From the NCBI GenBank assembly GCA_937773605.1, contig CALJVP010000002.1, forward strand, positions 1 to 64,000: a stretch of 64,000 nt of DNA, in the 5' to 3' direction. Of this stretch, positions 38,094 through 48,712 are shown one piece after another. The first letter of the stretch is position 1; each line of letters begins with the position of its first letter. Source of the stretch: an uncultured SAR86 cluster bacterium (GTDB taxonomy: Bacteria > Pseudomonadota > Gammaproteobacteria > Magnimaribacterales > Magnimaribacteraceae). Both the position numbers and the translations under genes were made by a program. The notes below the pieces were generated by a model. It did no database searches, was not told where the DNA came from, and saw nothing but the letters and a program-made list of their open reading frames with translations.

Positions 38094-38631
38094 TCATGCT
38101 TGTATAGCAAATATAATTGCAAGACCAACTAAAAGACCTGTCCCAGTCATTTCAAGGTTTGCTCCGAGCACTTGTCCTGAGGCAGGATAATGTGCAGAAG
38201 CAACCATAAAGTAAAGCATCCCTACTGAGAAAAGAGTATTAGTTCTAGAAGCCAAGCCTGCTTTAGGACCTGCCACTGCAGCATCGCCCTCTTTAAGACC
38301 TATGACTATTTTCTGATTAGGCCAAATGATTCCCCAAACGTTTAGCATCATTAATGTTCCCATTGTCGCCCCTAAGATGATTTCCTAAGTAATCTTTACT
38401 GAAATGTAATGCAAAAGAGCCAAACCGGTTAAGAAAGTTAAGAAAGCAGCCCATCTAAACCACCATAGAGCTCTGGTAGCTAACTTTGCTACAGCATCTT
38501 TTCTTGCATCTGCTTCTGCTTCTTTAAAATATTCTCGTTTGAATAAAATTAAAATAATACAATAAACCAATCCAAGTTATTCCAACTAGAATATGACCGA
38601 ATCTAAATAACATATTGAATAAATCTTCCAT
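38094..38631 (-). pseudogene. Disrupted Urate_ox_N / PuuD-like membrane protein
   Basis: From ATG at 38631: MEDLFNMLFRFGHILVGITWIGLLYYFNFIQT then a frameshift near 38535 to EYFKEAEADARKDAVAKLATRALWWFRWAAFLTFLTGLALLHYISVKIT, an in-frame TAG at 38385-38387, then EIILGATMGTLMMLNVWGIIWPNQK...ASRTNTLFSVGMLYFMVASAHYP. Confidence 0.8.
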
Positions 38632-38700
38632 ACACCCTCCCGTTTAAGTTTTTATAATACCTAAATAACAAAAACTTATAAATTATTTCTTTCAGACAAG

Positions 38701-38730
38701 AAAAAAGCCCCGAAGGGCTTTGTTCTTTTT
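38701..38730 (-). terminator. Intrinsic terminator downstream of groEL
   Basis: Reverse-strand hairpin agccc-ttcg-gggct followed by a T tract (aaaaaagccccgaagggctt on the + strand). Confidence 0.8.
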
Positions 38731-40395
<1,665 letters not shown>

Positions 40396-40403
40396 TTATT
40401 ATT

Positions 40404-40697
40404 TTATTTATCAATTACGCCAAGAATATCTTGTTCATTTAGAACAACAAGTTCATCGCCATCTACCTTTACAGTGTTACTTCCTGCGTATTGACCGAAG
40501 ACAACTAAATCGCCTTCTTTAACTGCTACAGCCTGTAATTCACCATTTTCTAAACTTTTACCAGGTCCGACTGCAAGAACCTCACCTTGTGAAGGTTTTT
40601 CTGCTGCCGATCCAGGAAGAACTATTCCACCTTCAGTGGTTTGCTCTTCATCAGTGCGCTTTACTAAAACGCGATCTCCCAATGGTCTAAATTTCAT
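40404..40697 (-). CDS. groES: Co-chaperonin GroES
   Basis: [47 protein letters not shown]; start trimmed to the ATG at 40697. Confidence 0.98.
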   Translation of the reverse strand: MKFRPLGDRVLVKRTDEEQTTEGGIVLPGSAAEKPSQGEVLAVGPGKSLENGELQAVAVKEGDLVVFGQYAGSNTVKVDGDELVVLNEQDILGVIDK

Positions 40698-40857
40698 CCG
40701 GTTATCTCCAATATTTATTAATCCAATTAACACTTAAGTTAAAAAGGTTGGTCATTCTAGTTCAGAATTTTCTGAGGTCAATGAGCAATCTCTAAAACCT
40801 GTTAACTTTTACTAATTTTGGGCTTAATCAATAAAATTCAACCCCTTCTTAGAAAAA

Positions 40858-41283
40858 TTACTTATCTTTATCAAACTCACCTTCAATCCAATCTTTCTTT
40901 GCCTCACCTTTTCTTTCATTTACTACCTCAAAAGGGCTAAGATTGTTTAAAAACAACTTTAATAAAATTCTTCTTGTAAAAGGTACAAGACATAAAAAAC
41001 CAAAGATATCTGTTATAAAGCCTGGCGTTAGCAGCAAAGCGCCTCCTATAGCAAGAAATATACCAGTTATTATTTCTTCGGCGGGAAGTTGAGCCATCCC
41101 AAGTTTATTTTTAGCATTCATTAAGGTTCTAAAACCTTGAACTCTCAATAAAGCAACACCGATTAATGCAGTTAATAAAACCAACAGGACTGTGTTAAGG
41201 GCGCCGAGATTACCACCAACCTTTATCAAGACATACATCTCTAATATAGGTAAAACTATAAAAGTGGGTAATAAATATCTCAT
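40858..41283 (-). CDS. fxsA: FxsA family membrane protein
   Basis: MRYLLPTFIVLPILEMYVLIKVGGNLGALNTVLLVLLTALIGVALLRVQG...LLLTPGFITDIFGFLCLVPFTR. Confidence 0.88.
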   Translation of the reverse strand: MRYLLPTFIVLPILEMYVLIKVGGNLGALNTVLLVLLTALIGVALLRVQGFRTLMNAKNKLGMAQLPAEEIITGIFLAIGGALLLTPGFITDIFGFLCLVPFTRRILLKLFLNNLSPFEVVNERKGEAKKDWIEGEFDKDK

Positions 41284-41612
41284 ACCTTTATTCTTGGGAT
41301 GAAAACAAAATAAACAAGCATTCCTAATAAATCTGCAAGAAAATCAAATAGCTCTGCGGACCTGTAAGGTAAATTATACTGAACTATCTCAATTCCCAAG
41401 GCAAATAAAAATAAGCATGAGATGAGACCAAAATGCACCTCTAAAGGTCTCGTGGTAGATAGGTCTAAAAAAAACATTAGAATAAAAAAGGCCAAGAAGT
41501 GAACCACCTTATCCAAATAAGGGACATCACTGCCTCCTGAAGAAGGTATAAATGCCAAATAACTGATTAATAGAACTAACGTTATGAAAATAGTTCTGTA
41601 TAAATTAATCAC
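41280..41612 (-). CDS. VanZ-like family membrane protein
   Basis: LDKVVHFLAFFILMFFLDLS...FALGIEIVQYNLPYRSAELFDFLADLLGMLVYF. Confidence 0.8.
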   Translation of the reverse strand: MINLYRTIFITLVLLISYLAFIPSSGGSDVPYLDKVVHFLAFFILMFFLDLSTTRPLEVHFGLISCLFLFALGIEIVQYNLPYRSAELFDFLADLLGMLVYFVFIPRIKV

Positions 41613-42843
41613 GTTGAAAACTTTCTCTAGAGTAGTAAAGCAGCAAAATTATGCAAGGCAGGGTTAAAAAAGAAGTTATTACGAAGAAAATCATCCATCC
41701 GTAATCATTGCCGTATAAATTCTTAAAATAATCAGCAATCAGTCCAGAGAACCCGCTGAAGACCTTTCCAGGAAGCATCATAAATGAGGTTAATAAGGCA
41801 TATTGCACAGCGGTGTATTTTTTTGAAACTAAACTAGTTAAGAAGGTAATGTTAGCGGTACCAACAACACCTGCTGCCAAACTATCAAGCCCCACTACGA
41901 AGCCTAAAAGAGTTAGGTCTTTTTCTAAAATTGCCACTGAAGAAAAAGATAAATTTGTGAGCATGACCAGAAAAGCTCCAATTATAAGAGTTGTTTTTAC
42001 ACCAACTTTCTTTACAAGAAGTCCACCTAAGAAGAACCCTATTATAGAAGCCACCACTGCCACTATTTTGACTATGTAGCCTATTTCCTTGAGTGTATAT
42101 CCGCTATCCAAGTAAAAGGGACTGGCCATAGGCCCCATTACAATATCCGTTAACCTGTAAGTGGCAATAATCATAAGAAGCAAAGAGGACATATAAATAC
42201 CAAATCTAGATACGAAGTCTCTTAGTGGTTCTATGAATGAACTCTTGAAAGTTAACCTTTCTAATTTCTTATTTAAAACTTCTGGACAAATGGATGCGCC
42301 AATTACCCCTATCATCATGAAGACTGCCATCAACTGATAAGTCAATCTCCACCCGTAGTCAGCGGCAAATATTAAAGCAAAAGAACTTGCTACTAAGATG
42401 GCCATCCTGTAGCCAAATTGATAGCTGGCAGCTAAATTTCCTTGCTCACTTAATTCAGCCACTTCTATTCTAAAAGCATCAATTGCTATGTCTTGTATTG
42501 AACCTGCAAAGGCAACTAAGAATGCAAAAAAAGCAAAAAGGTATAAATCTTCTATAGGGTCTGTAATTGATATCAGAAAAAGACTAATTACAATTATAGA
42601 TTGCATTAGATAGATCCAACTTTTTCTTGAACCCATTTTGTTTAGTACTGGAATTGAAAAGTTATCCACTATTGGCGCCCAAAGGAATTTAAGAGAATAA
42701 GTAAGAACTATCCAAGCAAAGAAGCCTATAAGGGTTAATTCAATTCCAATGTCCCTCAGCCAAACTCCAAGAGTTGAAAAAATTAAAATGTAAGGCAGTC
42801 CCGATGAAAACCCTAAGCTGCCAAGCGAAACATTCTTCAGCAT
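41605..42843 (-). CDS. MFS transporter, AmpG-like muropeptide permease
   Basis: GFSSGLPYILIFSTLGVWLRDIGI, FLWAPIVDNFSIP, GSIQDIAIDAFRIEV. Confidence 0.87.
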   Translation of the reverse strand: MLKNVSLGSLGFSSGLPYILIFSTLGVWLRDIGIELTLIGFFAWIVLTYSLKFLWAPIVDNFSIPVLNKMGSRKSWIYLMQSIIVISLFLISITDPIEDLYLFAFFAFLVAFAGSIQDIAIDAFRIEVAELSEQGNLAASYQFGYRMAILVASSFALIFAADYGWRLTYQLMAVFMMIGVIGASICPEVLNKKLERLTFKSSFIEPLRDFVSRFGIYMSSLLLMIIATYRLTDIVMGPMASPFYLDSGYTLKEIGYIVKIVAVVASIIGFFLGGLLVKKVGVKTTLIIGAFLVMLTNLSFSSVAILEKDLTLLGFVVGLDSLAAGVVGTANITFLTSLVSKKYTAVQYALLTSFMMLPGKVFSGFSGLIADYFKNLYGNDYGWMIFFVITSFLTLPCIILLLYYSRESFQRD

Positions 42844-42857
42844 ATAAAAATCAATTA

Positions 42858-43340
42858 CTAATCTCTGAAGTTTATAAACTGAAGTGGCATATCGTAATTT
42901 TGATCCTTAACAATTTGAATAACTTGTTGTAACTCATCTCTTTTTTTTCCTGAGATCCTAACACTATCACCTTGAATGGCTGCCTGAACTTTAATTTTAG
43001 ATTGCTTGACCAGAGAAGTAATTTTTTTTGCCAACTCTTTATCAATTCCTTGCCTTAATGTTATTGATTGACGAGCCACACCAGTTGCTATTTCTATCTC
43101 TCCTGCTTTAAGAGTCTTTATATCAATTCCTCTTTTAGTTATAGATTCGTTTAATATCGGTAACATTTGGTGAATCTGAAATTCTTCTTTGGCAGTTAGC
43201 AATATATCTTCATCCTCCATTTTAAATTCAGCACCAGTGCCTTTAAAATCAAAACGGTTTTGCAACACTCTATTCGCCTGATCCACTGCATTGGTTACTT
43301 CGTGAGAATCTAGTTCAGATTTAATATCAAAAGAAGCCAT
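42858..43340 (-). CDS. yajQ: YajQ family nucleotide-binding protein
   Basis: MASFDIKSELDSHEVTNAVDQANRVLQNRFDFKGTGAEFKMEDEDILLTAKEEFQ...VRISGKKRDELQQVI. Confidence 0.95.
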   Translation of the reverse strand: MASFDIKSELDSHEVTNAVDQANRVLQNRFDFKGTGAEFKMEDEDILLTAKEEFQIHQMLPILNESITKRGIDIKTLKAGEIEIATGVARQSITLRQGIDKELAKKITSLVKQSKIKVQAAIQGDSVRISGKKRDELQQVIQIVKDQNYDMPLQFINFRD

Positions 43341-43436
43341 AATTTTTTCCTTTTACTTATTTTAAGCCACCTTTAGTTTAGGCATTAATTGAAAACTAAA
43401 GAAGTTTTTTAATTATATACTTGTATCATTACATTT

Positions 43437-43592
43437 GTGGTGCCAAAAGGAATTTTGGTTAAACGGGAAACTGGTTTAAATCCAGTGCTGCCCTCGCAAC
43501 GGTAAATAGAAGAGCTTTTAACATATGTCACTGTGAAAACGGGAAGGCGTTGAAAGTTATAAAAACTTCTTAAGCCCGGATACCGGCCTCAT
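43437..43592 (+). ncRNA. Cobalamin (AdoCbl-class) riboswitch
   Basis: GTGGTGCC..., AAACGGGAAACTGGTTTAAATCCAGTGCTGCCCTCGCAACGGTAA (B12-box core), 3' AAGCCCGGATACCGGCC; immediately upstream of a BtuB-like TonB receptor. Confidence 0.95.
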
Positions 43593-43627
43593 AAAATATA
43601 ATTTTAATAATTACGAAGGGTGATTTT

Positions 43628-45424
43628 ATGAATAAAATAAACGTAGGTTTATTAATCTTTTTCTGTTCCTCTTTTATCTACTCTAATGAAGATGAAAGTC
43701 AGTTTGATGAAGTTATTACTGTCGCTTCAAAGTTACCAAAGGAAAATTATAAAATTCCTGCAACGGTGGATATTGTTTCTAAAGAAGACATAGAGATCTA
43801 CCAGCCATCAAGTGTGCTGGGTTTTCTTAGGAATAACTTAGCAATTGATTCAAGTAGTAATGGAGGTCCTGGTCAACTGGCCTCATTCTTTCTTAGAGGA
43901 TCTAATAGCAACCAAAGTATAGTCAAAATTAATGGCGTTAAGATAAACCCATCAACGGCTGGAGGGGCTTCTGTCTATAATCTTGATACCAATCTAATTT
44001 CTAAAATTGAAATCGGCTCAGGCCCTTTCTCTTCTATCCATGGCTCACAAGCTATCGGTGGGATTGTAAGTATTTCAACTAAAGAAAAGACTCTTCAAGA
44101 CTCTGTGTCAGTGGGATTGGGTGTTGGTCCAGATAATTACCATAAAGAATATCTGCGAGGAAATCTAGTGAAGGAGAATGCTTCCGTAAACCTAATTGCC
44201 GTTAACAGCAAAACAACAGGGTTTCCCGTCTTAAGTGATTCAACCCTCAATAGAGGCTATAAAAATCATAGTATTGCCGGAGACATTAGCTATGGCTATA
44301 AAAGTTTAGACACCTCCCTTTCATTATGGTCTTCAAAGGGGACAACAGAATATTTAGTATTTGGCAGTCCTGTTTCACAGGATTACAAAAATGAAGCTTT
44401 TGCTGTTGATCTTAAGTTCATAACTGAACAAGACTATTACATCTTGGCTAATATCAATTCATCGGAAGATCTAATTAACCAAAACAATGAGAATTACTTG
44501 GGTGTTCTTGATCTTACGCAAACGCAAAGGCAATCTTATGAACTGCTAGTTCATAAAAAAATAAAGAATCTTTTTTCTTATTCAATTGGTCTCGAATCAG
44601 AAAGTGAGGATGTTAATTATTCAAGTTATGGATCGGCTTTCAGGAAAGATCTGAATACTGAATCTTATTTTGGAACTTTTGAATGGGGAAAAAACCAAAG
44701 TTCTTGGATTGCTTCTGCAAGGGAGTCAGACCATGACCTTTACGGTAATCAGTCCTCTTGGAATTTGGGGTTTTTACATCAACTGACTGGACCGTGGTCT
44801 CTTTACTTAAATTCTGGTTCTGCTTTTAGATCTCCCAATAGCGCTGAGCTCTATGGTTTTGGTTCTAACGAGAAACTTCTTCCTGAGGTATCTAAAAGTC
44901 AAGAATTAAGCCTTAGCCGAGTTAAAAAGAACACCGCTTTGAAATTCGTTGTATTCAAATCAAATACCTCAAATCTAATCAACTTTGATTATAGAGATTA
45001 TGTTTTAAAGAATATTGAAGAGGCATCAAATTCTGGAATTGAAGTCAGATACAAATGGATTAATAATCTTGTAAGTGGAAGTTTCATATTGAGAAAGCAA
45101 AATCCTCAGGATCAAAATTACAATCAGTTACTAAGGAGATCTAAACTCTCATCCAGCTTAAATCTAAGTAAAAACATTTCTGGCTATGAATTTAGTTTCA
45201 ATGTGTCAGCTTTTGATAGAAGAAAAGATTTCGGTGGGGTAAGTCTTCCTGGCTATGCTTTAATTAATGTTGCTTCTAAAAAGAATTTTACTGAAAATAT
45301 TAGTCTTTCAGCAAGAATTGAAAACCTAACCGGCAAAGATTATTTTACAGCCGCTACAGGAAATGGCTATTATCTTAATCAGAACAGGTCATTGTGGCTG
45401 AAAGTTGCATATAATTTGAGGTAA
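43628..45424 (+). CDS. btuB: TonB-dependent vitamin B12 receptor (BtuB-like)
   Basis: Signal peptide; plug domain FLRNNLAIDSSSNGGPGQLASFFLRGSNSNQSIVKINGVKINPST...SSIHGSQAIGGIVSI; C-terminal beta strand; cobalamin riboswitch upstream. Confidence 0.92.
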   Translation: MNKINVGLLIFFCSSFIYSNEDESQFDEVITVASKLPKENYKIPATVDIVSKEDIEIYQPSSVLGFLRNNLAIDSSSNGGPGQLASFFLRGSNSNQSIVKINGVKINPSTAGGASVYNLDTNLISKIEIGSGPFSSIHGSQAIGGIVSISTKEKTLQDSVSVGLGVGPDNYHKEYLRGNLVKENASVNLIAVNSKTTGFPVLSDSTLNRGYKNHSIAGDISYGYKSLDTSLSLWSSKGTTEYLVFGSPVSQDYKNEAFAVDLKFITEQDYYILANINSSEDLINQNNENYLGVLDLTQTQRQSYELLVHKKIKNLFSYSIGLESESEDVNYSSYGSAFRKDLNTESYFGTFEWGKNQSSWIASARESDHDLYGNQSSWNLGFLHQLTGPWSLYLNSGSAFRSPNSAELYGFGSNEKLLPEVSKSQELSLSRVKKNTALKFVVFKSNTSNLINFDYRDYVLKNIEEASNSGIEVRYKWINNLVSGSFILRKQNPQDQNYNQLLRRSKLSSSLNLSKNISGYEFSFNVSAFDRRKDFGGVSLPGYALINVASKKNFTENISLSARIENLTGKDYFTAATGNGYYLNQNRSLWLKVAYNLR

Positions 45425-45427
45425 ATT

Positions 45428-45970
45428 TTGGCTAAGAGAATAACAAAAGTAACTACAAAGACAGGAGATGACGGCACAACTGGAATGGCTGATGGTTCTC
45501 GTCTCTCTAAATCGAGCGAGCTGATAAGTGCTATTGGTGAAATAGATGAGCTTAATTCATGGATAGGTCTTTTAGCATCGTCTTCAAATTTACGAAAAGA
45601 AAAAGTATTGTTAAGAAAAATACAGAATGACCTTTTTGATATTGGTGGTTGTTTAGCTATGAGATCTAAAAATGGACTTCAAGAGGGAAAAATAGAATGG
45701 CTTGAAGAAAAGGTTAATGAACTAAATAGAGAATTACCTTCGTTAGATAATTTTATCCTTCCAGGAGGCCATAAAGATTCATCTAAAACTCAAATTATTA
45801 GAGCTGTATGCAGAAGATCAGAAAGAGCCCTGGTATTAGCCAGTAAGACAGAAACAATAAATATTAATTGCGTAATCTACATTAACAGGCTTTCTGATTT
45901 TCTTTTTGTTCTAGCTAGAAAAATCAATATTGACTCTGGAGAAGAAGAAATACTTTGGAAACAAACCTAA
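45428..45970 (+). CDS. Cob(I)alamin adenosyltransferase, PduO type
   Basis: TTG start; TKTGDDGTTGMADGSRLSKSSELISAIGEIDELNSWIG, VCRRSERALVLAS, INRLSDFLFVLAR. Confidence 0.93.
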   Translation: MAKRITKVTTKTGDDGTTGMADGSRLSKSSELISAIGEIDELNSWIGLLASSSNLRKEKVLLRKIQNDLFDIGGCLAMRSKNGLQEGKIEWLEEKVNELNRELPSLDNFILPGGHKDSSKTQIIRAVCRRSERALVLASKTETININCVIYINRLSDFLFVLARKINIDSGEEEILWKQT

Positions 45971-46518
45971 GAAACTAAGCTAGATCTGAATCTAGACCAA
46001 TCAAAAGACTCCCCAGGATCTGTTTTCCTGTCTGGTGCTATATCAGAATGACCAACGATGTTATCTAAAGTTATTTCTGGATAAGCCTTCATTAAGGAAA
46101 GCGTTACGTCTTTTAGGCTTTCATACTGCTTGGTCGTGTAATCAATGGAATCCGTTCCTTCCATTTCTATTCCTATAGAAAAATCATTGCAGTTTTCTTG
46201 CCCCTGATAATGTGAAATACCTGCATGCCATGCATTTTTATTAAAAGGAACAAACTGAGTGACCTTGCCTCTTCTATCAATTAGTAAATGACTGGATACT
46301 TTTAGATCTTTTATGCCTTCAAAATATTCATCAGCAGATACTTCAAGTTTATTCTGAAAAAAATTGATTATATGAGATCCTCCAAAGCGACCGGGAGGTA
46401 AGCTAATATTATGAATCACCATAAGCATCACTTGAACGCCGGGCGGTCTTGCAGAGCAATTGGGTGATTCCCTAAAGTCTGCCGAAGTAATTAAATGATT
46501 TGTTATTTCAGGCAACAC
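45967..46518 (-). CDS. ampD: N-acetylmuramoyl-L-alanine amidase AmpD
   Basis: NCSARPPGVQVMLMVIHNISLPPGRFGG, SSHLLIDRRGKVTQFVPFNKNAWHAG, NDFSIGIEMEGTD, IVGHSDIAPDRKTDPGESFDW. Confidence 0.94.
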   Translation of the reverse strand: MLPEITNHLITSADFRESPNCSARPPGVQVMLMVIHNISLPPGRFGGSHIINFFQNKLEVSADEYFEGIKDLKVSSHLLIDRRGKVTQFVPFNKNAWHAGISHYQGQENCNDFSIGIEMEGTDSIDYTTKQYESLKDVTLSLMKAYPEITLDNIVGHSDIAPDRKTDPGESFDWSRFRSSLVS

Positions 46519-46521
46519 CCA

Positions 46522-47211
46522 CTACCTATTGTAATTTCTTTCTTTTTGCATGATGAAAGGCTTGCCCTCCTTCTTATGGCGCTTCTTGTTGTTCTTCATG
46601 AACTCTTTGATTTCTCTTCGTTCTATAGCTCCATTAGAATTAGAATCCATTCTAGAAAAAGTTTCTTTTGCAGGAGCTAGAAATTCGTTTATTGTGATAT
46701 TTTCATTTCCGTCTGAATTCAAATTTTGAAATGAATGATCTTTTGCAACTTTTGGAGCAATGTCTTTAGCAACAGATAGTTCTTTTACATCAATATTTTG
46801 ATCTTGGTTTACGTCTAATTTTAAGAATATTTTTTCTGCAACCAACCTCTCGTCCTCGCTTGTACCAAATTTAGACATTCTTCTAGATCTTGGCTGTTTA
46901 TTTGCCCCAGAGATGAATTCTTTCTTGGATACTTTCTCATCATCATTTATATCTAAAAAGCTAAAGCGGCCGCTTTTTTTGTTCCTTGGTGGTCTTAATT
47001 TCTTTAAAGAAAATTCAGAATAAGTAAGCACTCCATTTGAATCTGAGTCCATATTTTTAAAAATCTTTAGTGGTTTATGGCTGTATTCTTTAAAACTAAT
47101 AGCTCTATTTCCATCTCTATCCATTTTCTTCAAGTCCATCAGTCTTTCTCTAGGATCTGACGTAATTAAAAATGAAGTTAAGATAAGTATTGATGTTAAT
47201 AAGTATTTCAT
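46522..47211 (-). CDS. Exported EF-hand repeat protein
   Basis: Signal peptide; several EF-hand loops: DRDGNRAISFKEY, DSDSNGVLTYSEF, DINDDEKVSKKEF, DVNQDQNIDVKEL, NSDGNENITINEF, DSNSNGAIERREI. Confidence 0.88.
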   Translation of the reverse strand: MKYLLTSILILTSFLITSDPRERLMDLKKMDRDGNRAISFKEYSHKPLKIFKNMDSDSNGVLTYSEFSLKKLRPPRNKKSGRFSFLDINDDEKVSKKEFISGANKQPRSRRMSKFGTSEDERLVAEKIFLKLDVNQDQNIDVKELSVAKDIAPKVAKDHSFQNLNSDGNENITINEFLAPAKETFSRMDSNSNGAIERREIKEFMKNNKKRHKKEGKPFIMQKERNYNR

Positions 47212-47293
47212 TGATTTATCCTCGTTGTATACAGCTAAGACTTACCTAACTTATAAAAGTTCAAAATATAATGCAAGGAAACTACAGCGACAC

Positions 47294-48235
47294 TTAACTA
47301 GTTCTTAAACCTTTTGGTAATCTAAAAGAAATCCCCTCATCTGCCCTTTCCTTTTCACCATAAAGCGAGCAGCTATATTTGTCTTGCAATAACGCGACCA
47401 ACTCTCTAACCAGGTGCTCGGGTGCAGAAGCCCCAGAAGTGATGCCTATTACTGACCTTCCTTCAAGCCATTTATGGTCTAAATCTTCCAAAGAGTCTAT
47501 AAGATATGAATCAACACCGCCGCGCTCTGCTATCTCTCTCAATCTATTTGAATTAGAGCTATTAACTGAACCAATCACTAAAACAAGATCACACTCTAAT
47601 GCTAGTTGTTTAACGGAATCTTGTCTGTTTTGCGTTGCATAGCAAATATCATTTGTTTTGGGGCCATGAATTTCAGGAAATCTTGTCTTCAAAGAATCCA
47701 TTATTGCTTGAGTGTCATCAATAGATAAAGTTGTTTGAGTGACGTAAGCCAGATTCGTGGGATCATCTATTTTCAACTCGCTAACGTCTTCAACGCTTTC
47801 CACTAAATAAATTGATCCTCCAAAACTATCATCAAACTGACCCATCGTACCTTCTACTTCCGGATGATTTTGATGACCTATCAATATGCATTCATATCCG
47901 AGTTTGGAATATTTGATAACCTCTGCATGTACTTTGCTTACTAATGGACAAGTAGCATCATAAATTTCAAGATGTTTTTCTTTTGAATCCTTTTGAACCA
48001 CCTTAGACACACCATGGGCGCTGTAGATCACAGTCTCGCCTGCAGGTACTTCTTCTATCTCTTCAACAAAAATAGCCCCTAAAGACTTGAGTTCATTAAC
48101 TACTGTTTTGTTATGAACAACTTCATGCTTTACGTATACGGGAGAGCCTTTCTGCTCCAGAACTTTCCTAACTATCTCTATGGCTCGGTCTACACCTGCA
48201 CAAAATCCTCGAGTATTTGCTAGTCTAATTTGCAT
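47294..48235 (-). CDS. ispH: 4-hydroxy-3-methylbut-2-enyl diphosphate reductase
   Basis: [61 protein letters not shown]. Confidence 0.97.
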   Translation of the reverse strand: MQIRLANTRGFCAGVDRAIEIVRKVLEQKGSPVYVKHEVVHNKTVVNELKSLGAIFVEEIEEVPAGETVIYSAHGVSKVVQKDSKEKHLEIYDATCPLVSKVHAEVIKYSKLGYECILIGHQNHPEVEGTMGQFDDSFGGSIYLVESVEDVSELKIDDPTNLAYVTQTTLSIDDTQAIMDSLKTRFPEIHGPKTNDICYATQNRQDSVKQLALECDLVLVIGSVNSSNSNRLREIAERGGVDSYLIDSLEDLDHKWLEGRSVIGITSGASAPEHLVRELVALLQDKYSCSLYGEKERADEGISFRLPKGLRTS

Positions 48236-48710
48236 TTGCTTTTTTATTATCTCCTATAAAAATAATATATATCAAATATAACGTAACTCCGATTGTTATA
48301 TAGCTGTCCGCGAAATTAAAAACATAAAAAGAGTAGTTTTGATAAAATACATGAATAAAATCAACTACATAACCTAAAAATACTCTATCTATAAGATTTC
48401 CTGCTCCTCCACAAAAGATAAGAACCAGGGCTAGAGATTCATAAGAGTTTAAATTCTTTTCCGTTAATATTATTTTAGCCAGATAAAATAATATTAGCGC
48501 TACGAGGGAAGAAATAAACCATCTTCCCCAAGGTCCGTAATCATCAAACAGGCTGAAGGCGATTCCGGTATTAAAAATTAAAGTTAGGTCTAAAAAAGGC
48601 AATAAAGGAAGGGAAGCTCCTTCATCTAAGGCTGAAGTAATTAAGATTTTACTAAGTTGATCTAAACCTACTAAAATAAAAAAAATTAGTGAAATCCTTG
48701 AAAAATTCAT
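48225..48710 (-). CDS. lspA: Lipoprotein signal peptidase
   Basis: [56 protein letters not shown]. Confidence 0.95.
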   Translation of the reverse strand: MNFSRISLIFFILVGLDQLSKILITSALDEGASLPLLPFLDLTLIFNTGIAFSLFDDYGPWGRWFISSLVALILFYLAKIILTEKNLNSYESLALVLIFCGGAGNLIDRVFLGYVVDFIHVFYQNYSFYVFNFADSYITIGVTLYLIYIIFIGDNKKANAN

Positions 48711-48712
48711 AA

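Noticed and set aside
43399-43571. 11-bp perfect inverted repeat aagaagttttt (43399-43409) / aaaaacttctt (43561-43571) flanking the riboswitch core
   Set aside because: The left arm lies in the likely promoter (-35/-10 region around 43389-43421), so it may not be in the RNA; AT-rich chance match is plausible.
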